22,122 nucleotides of DNA from Shuttleworthia sp045545575 (lineage in GTDB: Bacteria > Bacillota > Clostridia > Lachnospirales > Lachnospiraceae). Location: assembly GCA_045545575.1 (NCBI GenBank), contig JAZQBE010000086.1:1-22122 (forward strand). Reading direction: 5' to 3'. The notes under the pieces were generated by a model, which worked only from the letters and a program-made list of their open reading frames with translations, ran no database searches and had not been told where the DNA came from. The translations under genes and the position numbers were made by a program. This document shows, in pieces, positions 1 through 7,762 of this stretch; the first letter of the stretch is position 1, and each line of letters starts with the position of its first letter.

Positions 1-1
1 C

Positions 2-223
2 CGCAGCTTCGGCGGCATCGGCGTATTCGCCATCAAGGAGATGGGCCGTTTCTACCGTCACGTGCTGATCCAGAAGAACTATCCGCACCACGGCGCCGTG
101 GCCTTCGGCCACTTCGGCAAGGCCCTGTATGAGGTCTTCAAGTACATCGGTGTTCCGGTGGAAGACATCAACTACAACCAGCCCGCCAGCCTGCCGTACC
201 CGACGGAGAACCCGTTCAAGTAG
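2..223 (+). CDS. C-terminal end of an L-fucose/L-arabinose isomerase-like protein (5' truncated by window)
   Basis: Only the last 73 codons are present; the frame is open from base 2 to the TAG at 221-223. The tail contains a His-His-Gly-Ala-Val-Ala-Phe-Gly-His block followed by a GKALYEVFKYIGV stretch and ends in PYPTENPFK. From memory this resembles the C-terminus of the L-fucose isomerase-like (COG2407) family of ketol isomerases found in Clostridia, which convert an aldose to a ketose in the cytoplasm. The downstream gene for a fructose-6-phosphate aldolase/transaldolase fits a sugar-catabolism neighbourhood. The assignment rests on a short C-terminal fragment, so the family is moderately sure and the substrate is unknown. 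Confidence 0.55.
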   Translation, partial: RSFGGIGVFAIKEMGRFYRHVLIQKNYPHHGAVAFGHFGKALYEVFKYIGVPVEDINYNQPASLPYPTENPFK

Positions 224-233
224 GTAAGGATTA

Positions 234-325
234 GAAACGCGCAGCGTTTCGGCGGTTTTCGCGCAGCGAAAAACGCGCGCAGCGAAGCTGCGTAAGCCTT
301 AACGAGAAAAACGCGCAGCGTTTTT
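234..325. repeat. Cluster of four small hairpins with a shared CGC-GCA-GCG type core
   Basis: Four short inverted repeats lie in 92 bases. They are GAAACGC/GCGTTTC (234-240 with 244-250), TTTTCGC/GCGAAAA (256-262 with 266-272), CGCAGC/GCTGCG (278-283 with 287-292) and AAAAACGC/GCGTTTTT (307-314 with 318-325). Three of them use the same GCA loop; the third has GAA. The last ends in six T (321-326) and could act as a Rho-independent terminator for the upstream isomerase gene or as an attenuator for the next gene. Seen directly; function is inference. Confidence 0.7.
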
Positions 326-373
326 TGAGTAATAACCACATGTCTTACACACCACAAGAAGGAGATGAGTCCA

Positions 374-1027
374 ATGAAATTTTTCATCGATACCGCAAAC
401 GTTGACGAGATCCGCGCTGCCGCCGATATGGGCGTCATCAAGGGCGTGACCACCAACCCGTCCCTGATCGCCAAGGAAGGCCGTGACTTCAACGAAGTCA
501 TCAAAGAGATCACCTCGATCGTCGACGGCCCCATCAGCGGCGAAGTCAAGGCGACCACCACCGATGCCGAAGGCATGATCGCCGAAGGCCGCGAAATCGC
601 GAAGATCCATCCGAACATGGTCGTCAAGATCCCGATGACCCCCGAAGGCTTAAAGGCCACGAAGGTCCTTTCCTCCGAAGGCATCAAGACGAATGTGACG
701 CTGATCTTCTCCGCCAACCAGGCCCTTCTGGCCGCGGAAGCCGGCGCGACCTATGTCTCTCCGTTCGTCGGCCGCTTAGACGACATCAACCAGGTCGGCA
801 CGGATCTGATTACCGACATCGCCGAGATCTTCGACATTTACGGCTATGAAACCGAAATCATCGCTGCCTCCATCCGCACCCCCACCCATGTGACCGAGTG
901 CGCGTTAGCCGGTGCCGACATCGCTACGATCCCCTACAAGGTGATCATGCAGATGGCCAAGCACCCGCTGACCGATCAGGGCATCGAGAAGTTCCAGGCT
1001 GACTACCGCGCGGTGTTCGGTGATTAA
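374..1027 (+). CDS. fsa: Fructose-6-phosphate aldolase / small transaldolase (TalC/FSA family)
   Basis: This 217-residue protein is the length of the small decameric transaldolase/FSA family. It begins MKFFIDTANVDEIRAA and contains the VTTNPSL loop at residues 25-31. The Schiff-base lysine is K85 in the NMVVKIPMTPEG motif. Members either cleave fructose 6-phosphate to dihydroxyacetone and glyceraldehyde 3-phosphate or act as transaldolase in the pentose phosphate pathway; the sequence alone does not decide between them. The ATG at 374 is preferred over the in-frame ATG at 365 because AAGGAG (359-364) abuts 365 with no spacing but sits 9 bases from 374. The gene follows the isomerase end after 150 bases of hairpins, so they may be co-transcribed with attenuation between them. 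Confidence 0.9.
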   Translation: MKFFIDTANVDEIRAAADMGVIKGVTTNPSLIAKEGRDFNEVIKEITSIVDGPISGEVKATTTDAEGMIAEGREIAKIHPNMVVKIPMTPEGLKATKVLSSEGIKTNVTLIFSANQALLAAEAGATYVSPFVGRLDDINQVGTDLITDIAEIFDIYGYETEIIAASIRTPTHVTECALAGADIATIPYKVIMQMAKHPLTDQGIEKFQADYRAVFGD

Positions 1028-1095
1028 TTCCGACGTGCGCACAGCCGGCGGTGACAGCCGCCGAAAAAAGAGCTGACAGATCTGATTGTACGATG

Positions 1096-1136
1096 AGCAT
1101 CTCCGGGAGAAATCCCGGAGGTGCTTTCGGTCGTTT
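1096..1136 (+). terminator. Strong GAAA-loop hairpin, probable terminator after fsa
   Basis: AGCATCTCCGGGA (1096-1108) pairs with TCCCGGAGGTGCT (1113-1125) through 13 base pairs including one G-U, closed by a GAAA tetraloop (1109-1112). It is followed by TTCGGTCGTTT, a weak T-tract. It lies 69 bases after the fsa stop. A terminator is likely; a 5'-leader structure for the kinase gene is the alternative. Confidence 0.55.
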
Positions 1137-1176
1137 ATATGCACATGCTGCCGGAGAGAAAGACGGGAAAGAGAAG

Positions 1177-3120
1177 ATGATGGATGACGGGAAAAATCCC
1201 AGAATCACTGGCGCTGGCGGCGCTGCGGATGCGGATTTGCAGGATGCGCTGACCGAACAGAAAGAATCCGCGCCGCAGGACGAAGAAACGAAATCCGCGG
1301 ATCAGGATAAAAGAATGGAACGTCTTTCCGCGGAGACCTGGGACGGCGCGCGCCAATGGGGCGAAGGCATCTGGAAAGACGTGGAAACCGCCTGGCAGCG
1401 CGCGGAGAAGCTGAAGGAAACGCTGGTCAGCGTGCAGGACGAGGGGCTCGACTCCGACGGGCGCTGGTCGGAAGCCGCCTACAAATGGACAGAGGCGGCG
1501 ATCCAGCACGCAGCCGCGCTGCAGCACACGGCGGAGCGATTCCAGGATACTGCCGTAAAAACGGCAGAAATGTGGGGCGATGGCGCAAAGAAGGCGGTCG
1601 AGGACTATACCCGCGGCCAGCTGGTACGCGGCCGCTACTTTGAAGAGCGTCTGGAACGCTGGCAGGAGGGCGCGAGACGATGGGCTGAGGAATCCGAGCG
1701 GCGCAGACGCCTTCAGGAGGGCGGCAGCGAATCCGGAGAAAACGAAGAACCGGAAGCGGGCGGGGAAGCAAAGTCCCAGGAAACGGACACGCCTGCGGTT
1801 ACAATCATCGAAGAACGTCCCGAACCGGTTCCCGCGCCCGCGGAAGAGGTTTCCTTGCGGGAACAGGCAAAACAGCGGACGGCTGACGCCAGGGAACAGG
1901 CAAAGCAGCGGGCAGCTGCCGCCCGGGAGCGCGCGCAGCAGGCCAGAAAGCGCGCGAAAGCCGAAGCGGCCGAGGCCCGCGAAGCGGAAAAGGAGGCCAA
2001 AGCCGCCGAACGTGAAGCTGTCCGCGGCGGCGAGGCCGCAAAGGAAGCCGGCCCCACCATTGAGGCGCGTCTGGAAGAATCCGCGGAACAGGTGCGCACG
2101 CGCATCCGGGGAATGAGCCGCTGGAACTACAACGCGCTGATTGCCATTTTTCCATCGGTCATTTCCGTGGTCGCCTTCGAGCTGGTGGCGTTCGTCGTCA
2201 GCCGTGTCTGGGGCCCGGATGCCGTCAGTCATCCGCTGGTGGGCCTGATGATGATCATCCCCATGGCCTTTATGATGGAGCGGTTTTACTTCGCGCTTTC
2301 CGCCAGCGAAGGAAAAAAGTTTGCGAAAATCTCCGACGCGATTCACCGGATCTCCGACGGTGATTATGCGGTGGAACTGAACGCGGCCGGCCTGGTTCCC
2401 TACGCCGAGGTGGCGCAGGAAATCAACGGCATGGCTTCGCAACTCGGCAGTGTGGAGACGCTCCGCCGGGATTTCATCAACAATTTCTCGCACGAATTCA
2501 AAACGCCGATCACCTCGATCAGCGGCTTTGCGCACCTGCTGCTGGAAGAGCAGGTGTCGGACGAAGAGCGGAAGGAATACCTGCAGATCATCGCGGACGA
2601 ATCCGACCGGCTCGCGTCGTTTTCTTCCAACACAATGATGCTCTCCCGGCTGGAGAGCCAGACGGAGATCCCGGATCAGGAGCCCTACGCCCTTGACGCG
2701 CAGGTGCGCCAGGCCGTGATCCTTCTGTCCCGCCAGTGGTCGGAGAAGAACATTGACATGGACGTGGATCTCGCGCCGCTGACCTATACCGGCAACGCGG
2801 ACCTGATGATGCACATCTGGGTGAACCTGCTGAACAACGCGATCAAGTTCACCCCGGAAGGCGGGAAGATCACCGTGCGTCTCGAGGAGAAAAACGGTTT
2901 CGCCGCGGTATCCGTGGCCGATACCGGCATCGGCATGTCCCAACAGGACGTCGAGCGGATCTTCCAGAAATACTATCAGGCAGATACGTCCCACGCGTCA
3001 AAGGGCATGGGGCTGGGCCTGTCCATCGCCTGGCGGATCGCGGAACTGGCCGGCGGGCATATCGATGTGGACAGTGTTTTGGGCGAAGGCTCGTGCTTTA
3101 CCGTAAAGCTTCCGCTGTAA
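1177..3120 (+). CDS. Membrane sensor histidine kinase with a long N-terminal amphipathic/coiled-coil region
   Basis: With the ATG at 1177 the protein has 647 residues; the same frame is open from GTG 1051 and ATG 1093, but those starts lie before or at the edge of a strong hairpin and have no good ribosome site. The ribosome site for 1177 is also weak (GGGAAAGAG). Residues 1 to about 310 are charged, Ala/Glu/Arg/Lys-rich, with many Trp early on and tandem 11-residue units around 228-260. Two membrane segments follow (about 319-341 and 350-372), then a HAMP-like linker. The phospho-acceptor is H439 in NNFSHEFKTP, followed by an N-box (WVNLLNNAIKFTPEGG), G1 (DTGIGM), F-box (FQKYY) and G2 (GMGLGLSIA). 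The extracellular loop is only about ten residues, so sensing may be intramembrane or through the cytoplasmic N-region (inference). The response regulator gene follows 34 bases later. Confidence 0.9.
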   Translation: MMDDGKNPRITGAGGAADADLQDALTEQKESAPQDEETKSADQDKRMERLSAETWDGARQWGEGIWKDVETAWQRAEKLKETLVSVQDEGLDSDGRWSEAAYKWTEAAIQHAAALQHTAERFQDTAVKTAEMWGDGAKKAVEDYTRGQLVRGRYFEERLERWQEGARRWAEESERRRRLQEGGSESGENEEPEAGGEAKSQETDTPAVTIIEERPEPVPAPAEEVSLREQAKQRTADAREQAKQRAAAARERAQQARKRAKAEAAEAREAEKEAKAAEREAVRGGEAAKEAGPTIEARLEESAEQVRTRIRGMSRWNYNALIAIFPSVISVVAFELVAFVVSRVWGPDAVSHPLVGLMMIIPMAFMMERFYFALSASEGKKFAKISDAIHRISDGDYAVELNAAGLVPYAEVAQEINGMASQLGSVETLRRDFINNFSHEFKTPITSISGFAHLLLEEQVSDEERKEYLQIIADESDRLASFSSNTMMLSRLESQTEIPDQEPYALDAQVRQAVILLSRQWSEKNIDMDVDLAPLTYTGNADLMMHIWVNLLNNAIKFTPEGGKITVRLEEKNGFAAVSVADTGIGMSQQDVERIFQKYYQADTSHASKGMGLGLSIAWRIAELAGGHIDVDSVLGEGSCFTVKLPL

Positions 3121-3154
3121 GCAAATCACAGACAATGGAGAAGGGAGAACAGAC

Positions 3155-3835
3155 ATGGCGACGATACTGGTAGTGGAAGACGACAAAAGCACACGCACCC
3201 TGACTGCTGCGCGCCTGCGGGGCAGCTATAACGTGGTCTGCGCCGAGGACGGCGAGCAGGCGCTGGACGAATTTTATCATCAGCACATCGACCTGATCGT
3301 GGCGGACGTCATGATGCCCCGGATGGACGGATACGAGCTGGTGCGAACCCTGCGGGACTACGGCGCGGACGTGCCTGTGATCCTTCTGACGGCAAAGACG
3401 GCCTTTGAAGACAAAAAAGAAGGCTTTTCCAGCGGTACGGACGATTACATGACCAAGCCGGTGAATTACGAAGAGCTGATCTGGCGGATCGAATCGCTGC
3501 TTCGCCGCGCGAAGATCAACAGCGACCGGCAGATCACCATCGGCAAGACCGTCATCGACCAGGACAATTATACCGTCAGCCACACGCTTCCTTCCGGTGA
3601 AACGGAAGAAGTGCAGCTTGCAAAGAAAGAATTTGACCTGCTCTTTAAACTTCTGTCCTATCCGGGCCAGATTTTTACGAAGGAACAGCTGCTCGAGGAC
3701 GTCTGGGGCATGGACACGGAAAGCGAGGACAATACCGTCAAAACCCACATCAGCCGCCTGCGGGCGCGCTTCGAGGACTGGGACGATTTCCGGATCGCCA
3801 CGATCCGCGGCCTGGGCTACAAGGCGGAATACTGA
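3155..3835 (+). CDS. OmpR/PhoB-family response regulator
   Basis: This 226-residue protein has a receiver domain (about 1-118) with acidic pocket E8-D9-D10, phospho-acceptor D51 in LIVADVMMPRMDG, switch T79 in ILLTAK and conserved K101 in TKPV. A winged-helix DNA-binding domain (about 128-226) shows the typical KEFDLLFKLLSYPGQIFTKEQLLEDVWG and TVKTHISRLRARF segments and ends in IRGLGYKAEY. AAGGGAGA (3141-3148) sits seven bases before the ATG. It is the cognate partner of the upstream kinase by position. Target genes cannot be told from the sequence. Confidence 0.95.
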   Translation: MATILVVEDDKSTRTLTAARLRGSYNVVCAEDGEQALDEFYHQHIDLIVADVMMPRMDGYELVRTLRDYGADVPVILLTAKTAFEDKKEGFSSGTDDYMTKPVNYEELIWRIESLLRRAKINSDRQITIGKTVIDQDNYTVSHTLPSGETEEVQLAKKEFDLLFKLLSYPGQIFTKEQLLEDVWGMDTESEDNTVKTHISRLRARFEDWDDFRIATIRGLGYKAEY

Positions 3836-3889
3836 TGTGACAGTCACCCGAAAGCAGACGCCGTCCGAAACGGCGCGAAACAGGTACGA

Positions 3890-4981
3890 ATGAAGATCAT
3901 ACACTGCGCAGACCTGCATCTGGATGCAAAAATGGAAAGCCGCCTGACCCCGGAGCAGGCAAAGCAGCGGAGAGAAGAGCTCCTGCACACCTGGGACCGC
4001 ATGGCGGCCTGGGCGTCGGAGCAGGACGTCCGCGTCGTTCTGATTGCCGGGGATCTGTTCGACACCCGCCGCGTCCGCCGCACGGCCCGCCGCCGGGTGC
4101 TTCAGACCATGGCGGCTTACCCGCAGATCGACTTCGTCTACCTGCGCGGCAACCATGACGACAGCGAGCTGTGGGAGGGCGAGGCTTCCGAAATCCCGCC
4201 CAATTTAAAGCGTTTCTCCGAGACGGCGTGGACGTCTTATGATTACGGGGAGACGGTCATCAGCGGCATCGAAATCACGAAGAACAACAGGGACACCTAC
4301 GCGGCGCGGCTGCTGCTGGATCCCTCGCGCACGAACATTGTCACGCTGCACGGGCAGGAGAGCGACTACGCCGGGACCGACGACACCTGTCCGGTGCTTC
4401 TCGGCCCGCTGCGCAATGCCGGCATCGACTATCTCGCGCTGGGCCATGTGCACAGTTACTGCCGGCAGCGCCTCGATGAGCGCGGGGTCTGGTGCTACGC
4501 GGGATGTCTGGAGGGGCGTGGCTTCGACGAATGCGGCGAGAAGGGATTTGTGCTGCTGGAGGTATCGAACGGCCGGGTCACGGACACGTTCATCCCCTTC
4601 GCGGGCCGGTGCCTGTACGAGGAAACCCTCGAGGTTTCGCCGGAAGACGACATGCCCCGCCTGCTGGCGCGGGCGGAAGAACAGCTGGCCCACCGCTCCC
4701 CGCGGGATCTGGTGCGCCTGGTGCTGACGGGGCGGACGGCCATGGAAGAACCCGTGGAGCCCGCACGCTTTGCGGAGCGGTTTGACGGCAGGTTCTTTTA
4801 TTTTATCGTGAAGGACCGGACACGGGTCGCGGTGGATTACGCGCGCTATGCCGCGGATCCTTCGCTGAAAGGAGAGTTCGTGCGCCTGCTGGAGGCGGCG
4901 GACCTGCCGGAGGAAGAGCGCGCCGGCATCATCGCGCTCGGGATCGCGGCGCTGTCGCAAGAGGAGTGGGAACTGCCATGA
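3890..4981 (+). CDS. SbcD/YhaO-like metallophosphoesterase (DNA exonuclease subunit)
   Basis: The 363-residue protein starts MKIIHCADLHLD and carries the calcineurin-like metal-binding motifs in order: D8-x-H10, GDLFD (D55), GNHDD (N88, H89, D90), the His in VTLHGQ (H154) and GHVH (H186, H188). These bind two metal ions, usually manganese, in SbcD/Mre11/YhaO nucleases, which process DNA ends together with an SMC-like ATPase. That partner is the next gene, whose ATG overlaps this stop codon (ATGA at 4978-4981), a sign of coupled translation and a stable complex. The ribosome site upstream of 3890 is weak. A 54-base gap with two short inverted repeats (3837-3847 and 3860-3874) separates it from the response regulator gene. 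Confidence 0.9.
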   Translation: MKIIHCADLHLDAKMESRLTPEQAKQRREELLHTWDRMAAWASEQDVRVVLIAGDLFDTRRVRRTARRRVLQTMAAYPQIDFVYLRGNHDDSELWEGEASEIPPNLKRFSETAWTSYDYGETVISGIEITKNNRDTYAARLLLDPSRTNIVTLHGQESDYAGTDDTCPVLLGPLRNAGIDYLALGHVHSYCRQRLDERGVWCYAGCLEGRGFDECGEKGFVLLEVSNGRVTDTFIPFAGRCLYEETLEVSPEDDMPRLLARAEEQLAHRSPRDLVRLVLTGRTAMEEPVEPARFAERFDGRFFYFIVKDRTRVAVDYARYAADPSLKGEFVRLLEAADLPEEERAGIIALGIAALSQEEWELP

Positions 4982-7668
4982 GACTGCTGTCCTGTGAAAT
5001 TGCGGGCTTCGGTCGTCTGGCAGACGTCCGCATGGATTTTTCCGAAGGCTTAAACGCCTTCTGCGAGGAGAACGGCGCCGGGAAAACCACCCTGTCCGTC
5101 TTCATCAAAGCCCTGTTCTACGGCATGGAGTATTCGCCGCGGCGCAAGGATCTGACCGAGCGGGAGCACTATCGGCCGTGGGACGGCGGCGTATACGGCG
5201 GAAGTCTTTCGTTTGAGGCTGACGGCCGCCGGTACCGGATCGAGCGCACCTTCGGGGCCTCGGACAAAAACGACACTTTTGCGCTGATCGACCTTGACAC
5301 CATGCTGGCCTCCGACGCGTACCGCGACCCGGTGGGCGAAGCCCTGTTCGCGGTGGACCGCGATTCCTTCGAAAAAAGCATCTTTGTGCCGGAAGGCTCC
5401 CTGCGCACGCAGATGACGGACAGTTTTCACGCCCGGATGGGGCAGAAGGGAATCAGCGAACGGGAGGACGTCACCCGGTTTGAAAGCGCGATGCAGCGCC
5501 TCGACGAAGCGGAAAAGGATTACACGAGAAACTCCCGCATCCACCCCGGAAAGCTGATGGCTCTGAACACGAGAGCGGGGGAGCTGAAACAGCGGATCGC
5601 GAAGCAGGACGGCATCCGGGAAACGCTGGAAGACGTGCGGCATAAGCTGCAGGACGCCCGCGCCGAACAGGCGGCGCTGGAAGCGAAAAAGCAGGCCCTC
5701 GACGGCAAAATTGCCGTACAGAGCCGCCGGGAAGCCTTTATGGCCGCGCTGCAGGAAAAAGAAGAGCGGCTCGCGCAGATCCGCGCGGAGCGCGAGGAGC
5801 TGGAAGCCTTTTTTGCCGCCGGCGTTCCGACGGCGGATCAGTACGCGGCGGCCGCCGAGGAAGAGCGGGCGCTGGAGATTGACCGCCGTGCCTGTGAGGA
5901 CGAAAGGGCGCGGCTGCCGCGGCCGGAATACGTCGAAAGCCTGAAGGCGCTGTTTCCCGCGGAAGAGCTGGTGCCCTCCGTCGGACAGATCGCGCACTGG
6001 AGAGCGGACGCGGACCGGCTGAAGGATCTGCGCCTGGAGACGGAACACGCGCGCATGCCGGAGGAACGCCGTCAGCAGCTGTCGGCGCTTCGGACGTATT
6101 TCAAAGATGCGCTGCCCGCCGAGGAGGATCTGGACGGAATCGGCCGCACGCTGCAGGAGATTACGCGTCTTGACGGCCGTGCGGACGAAGTGGCTGCCCG
6201 GCAGGATCAGATCGCCGGCAGACTGGAAGAGATGAAGGAGCAGCGGCGCGGACACCGGGATCTTCCGGGGATTGTCCTCTGCATCGTGGTGACGGCGGCT
6301 CTGGCGGCCGGAGCCGCGGTTCTCGGCCTGCAGCACGGCTGGAATCCGGCGGACCGCTTCGGACTCCTGCCGGCGGCCGGCATGGCAGCGGCGGCGCTGT
6401 TGGTCGGTGTGACGGCCGCCATTGTCTTCGGCCGGCGCAGGCGTGCCTTTCGCATGACATACCGGGCGCTGTCCGAAAGTCTGGCGCGGGAAAGCGAGAC
6501 CTATGATGCCCTGCTGGCCGAAAAGGAAGAGCATCAGGAAACCTGCAGCCGGTTTTTTGCGCCGTACCCGGACGAGGACGCGGACGGCCCGGCCCAGTGG
6601 CTGGCCCGGATCCGCCGCCGGCGCGACGCCTATCTGCGCCTTCTGGCCGAGGAGGAAGCCTCCGTTACGGCCGCAAACGGCGCTGCCGAGCGGCTGTCCG
6701 ATGCGCGGATGGCGCTCTTTACACAGCTCGAGCCCTATGCAAGGGAATACCGTGTGGATCTGTATGCCGCGGACGGGGCGGAGGACCGGCTCATCGAAAG
6801 CCTCGCCGAGGATGCCCGGACATACCGGGAATACGTACAGCGCACGGCGCTCCTGGCACAGACGAAGCAGTCCATCGACCTGCATGCGGCCCGGCTGGAG
6901 GCTTTTCTTTCGGCCTTTCCCGCCGCCCGGGGAACCTGCGGCGAACGTCTGCAGGAGATCGGCGTCCGCATGGAGCGTCTCCGGCAGTGCGCGAAGCAGG
7001 AAGACGAATGGGCGCGTGCGGTGGCCGAAGCCCGGCAGGACGAGCTGGCGGCTCTTCCGGAGATTCCGATCGCGGAGCTTCTCGAGGAGCAGCGCATGAC
7101 AGATGAGCGGCTGCGGGCGCTGCAGACGCAGATTCACACGGCGACGGACCATCAGAACGAGCTGCAGAATGAACTCGACGTCTGCGAGGACGCCGTCCGC
7201 GAACTGGAAGTCCTCGAAGAGGAACGGGCGTCTCTGGAGGCGGCCGTTGAGCGGATTCAGGCCACGAAGTTTTACCTGAACAAGGCGAAGGAACAGTTTC
7301 TGGCCCGCTTTCTCGGGCCCCTCGGCGACCGGATGCGCCACTACCTTTCCTGGATCTGGAAGGACCGGGAAGCAAAGGAAACCGGCTCTTTTACCCTCGA
7401 CATCGACCTCCAGCCGGTGTTCGCGCTTCGCGGACAGACCCGGGACACGGCCTTTATGAGCGCCGGTACGAAGGATCTTCTGGCACTCTGTTCCCGGTTC
7501 GCGCTGGTGGACGTGCTCTACCCGAACCAGACGCCGCCCGTGATCTTAGACGACCCGTTCTCAAACCTGGACGCCGATAAAATCGAGGAGGCAATGGAAC
7601 TGCTGCGCCGTGCGGCGAAGCACCGGCAGATCATCTATTTCACCTGTCACGGCAGCCGCATGCCTTAG
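4978..7668 (+). CDS. YhaN-like SMC/SbcC-type ATPase with two transmembrane segments in the coiled coil
   Basis: With the ATG at 4978 (overlapping the nuclease stop) the protein has 896 residues; GTG 4966 is in frame but abuts the GAGGAG, so I reject it. Walker A is CEENGAGKTT near residue 30-38. Long coiled coils follow (about 160-420 and 490-780). In the middle are two hydrophobic segments, about 431-451 and 462-486, separated by a short loop and followed by RRRR. I see no CxxC zinc hook there. The ABC-type signature is MSAGTKDLLAL from residue 827, and Walker B is PVILDDPFSNLD around 853-864. This domain order fits YhaN of Bacillus-type YhaO/YhaN pairs better than classical SbcC. It probably forms a membrane-associated nuclease complex with the upstream protein (inference). 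Confidence 0.85.
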   Translation: MRLLSCEIAGFGRLADVRMDFSEGLNAFCEENGAGKTTLSVFIKALFYGMEYSPRRKDLTEREHYRPWDGGVYGGSLSFEADGRRYRIERTFGASDKNDTFALIDLDTMLASDAYRDPVGEALFAVDRDSFEKSIFVPEGSLRTQMTDSFHARMGQKGISEREDVTRFESAMQRLDEAEKDYTRNSRIHPGKLMALNTRAGELKQRIAKQDGIRETLEDVRHKLQDARAEQAALEAKKQALDGKIAVQSRREAFMAALQEKEERLAQIRAEREELEAFFAAGVPTADQYAAAAEEERALEIDRRACEDERARLPRPEYVESLKALFPAEELVPSVGQIAHWRADADRLKDLRLETEHARMPEERRQQLSALRTYFKDALPAEEDLDGIGRTLQEITRLDGRADEVAARQDQIAGRLEEMKEQRRGHRDLPGIVLCIVVTAALAAGAAVLGLQHGWNPADRFGLLPAAGMAAAALLVGVTAAIVFGRRRRAFRMTYRALSESLARESETYDALLAEKEEHQETCSRFFAPYPDEDADGPAQWLARIRRRRDAYLRLLAEEEASVTAANGAAERLSDARMALFTQLEPYAREYRVDLYAADGAEDRLIESLAEDARTYREYVQRTALLAQTKQSIDLHAARLEAFLSAFPAARGTCGERLQEIGVRMERLRQCAKQEDEWARAVAEARQDELAALPEIPIAELLEEQRMTDERLRALQTQIHTATDHQNELQNELDVCEDAVRELEVLEEERASLEAAVERIQATKFYLNKAKEQFLARFLGPLGDRMRHYLSWIWKDREAKETGSFTLDIDLQPVFALRGQTRDTAFMSAGTKDLLALCSRFALVDVLYPNQTPPVILDDPFSNLDADKIEEAMELLRRAAKHRQIIYFTCHGSRMP

Positions 7669-7762
7669 CAGGTGCTGCGGCAGACCGCGGACCCGAAAAA
7701 CAGGCGGCGCGGACCTTAAAAACCCGGCAGCCGGGCACAGCCCGGAACAGAGGCGGAAACAC

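Noticed and set aside
1135..2994. 619-codon open frame on the minus strand across the kinase gene
   Set aside because: It mirrors the kinase frame in GC-rich DNA; the product has no recognisable domain and no ribosome site, while the plus strand has a full histidine kinase.
3098..4156. 352-codon minus-strand frame across the regulator and nuclease genes
   Set aside because: It spans two well-supported plus-strand genes and has no domain.
4966..4977. GTG start for the SMC-like ATPase
   Set aside because: It abuts the GAGGAG with no spacing; the ATG overlapping the upstream stop is the usual coupled arrangement.
5050..7341. 763-codon open frame on the minus strand across the SMC-like gene
   Set aside because: A shadow of the plus-strand ATPase; low-complexity Arg/Gly/Leu content and no motifs.
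7610..7762. N-terminal extension of glutamate racemase
   Set aside because: The first part overlaps the 3' end of the ATPase gene, shows no family similarity, and a ribosome site precedes the ATG at 7763.
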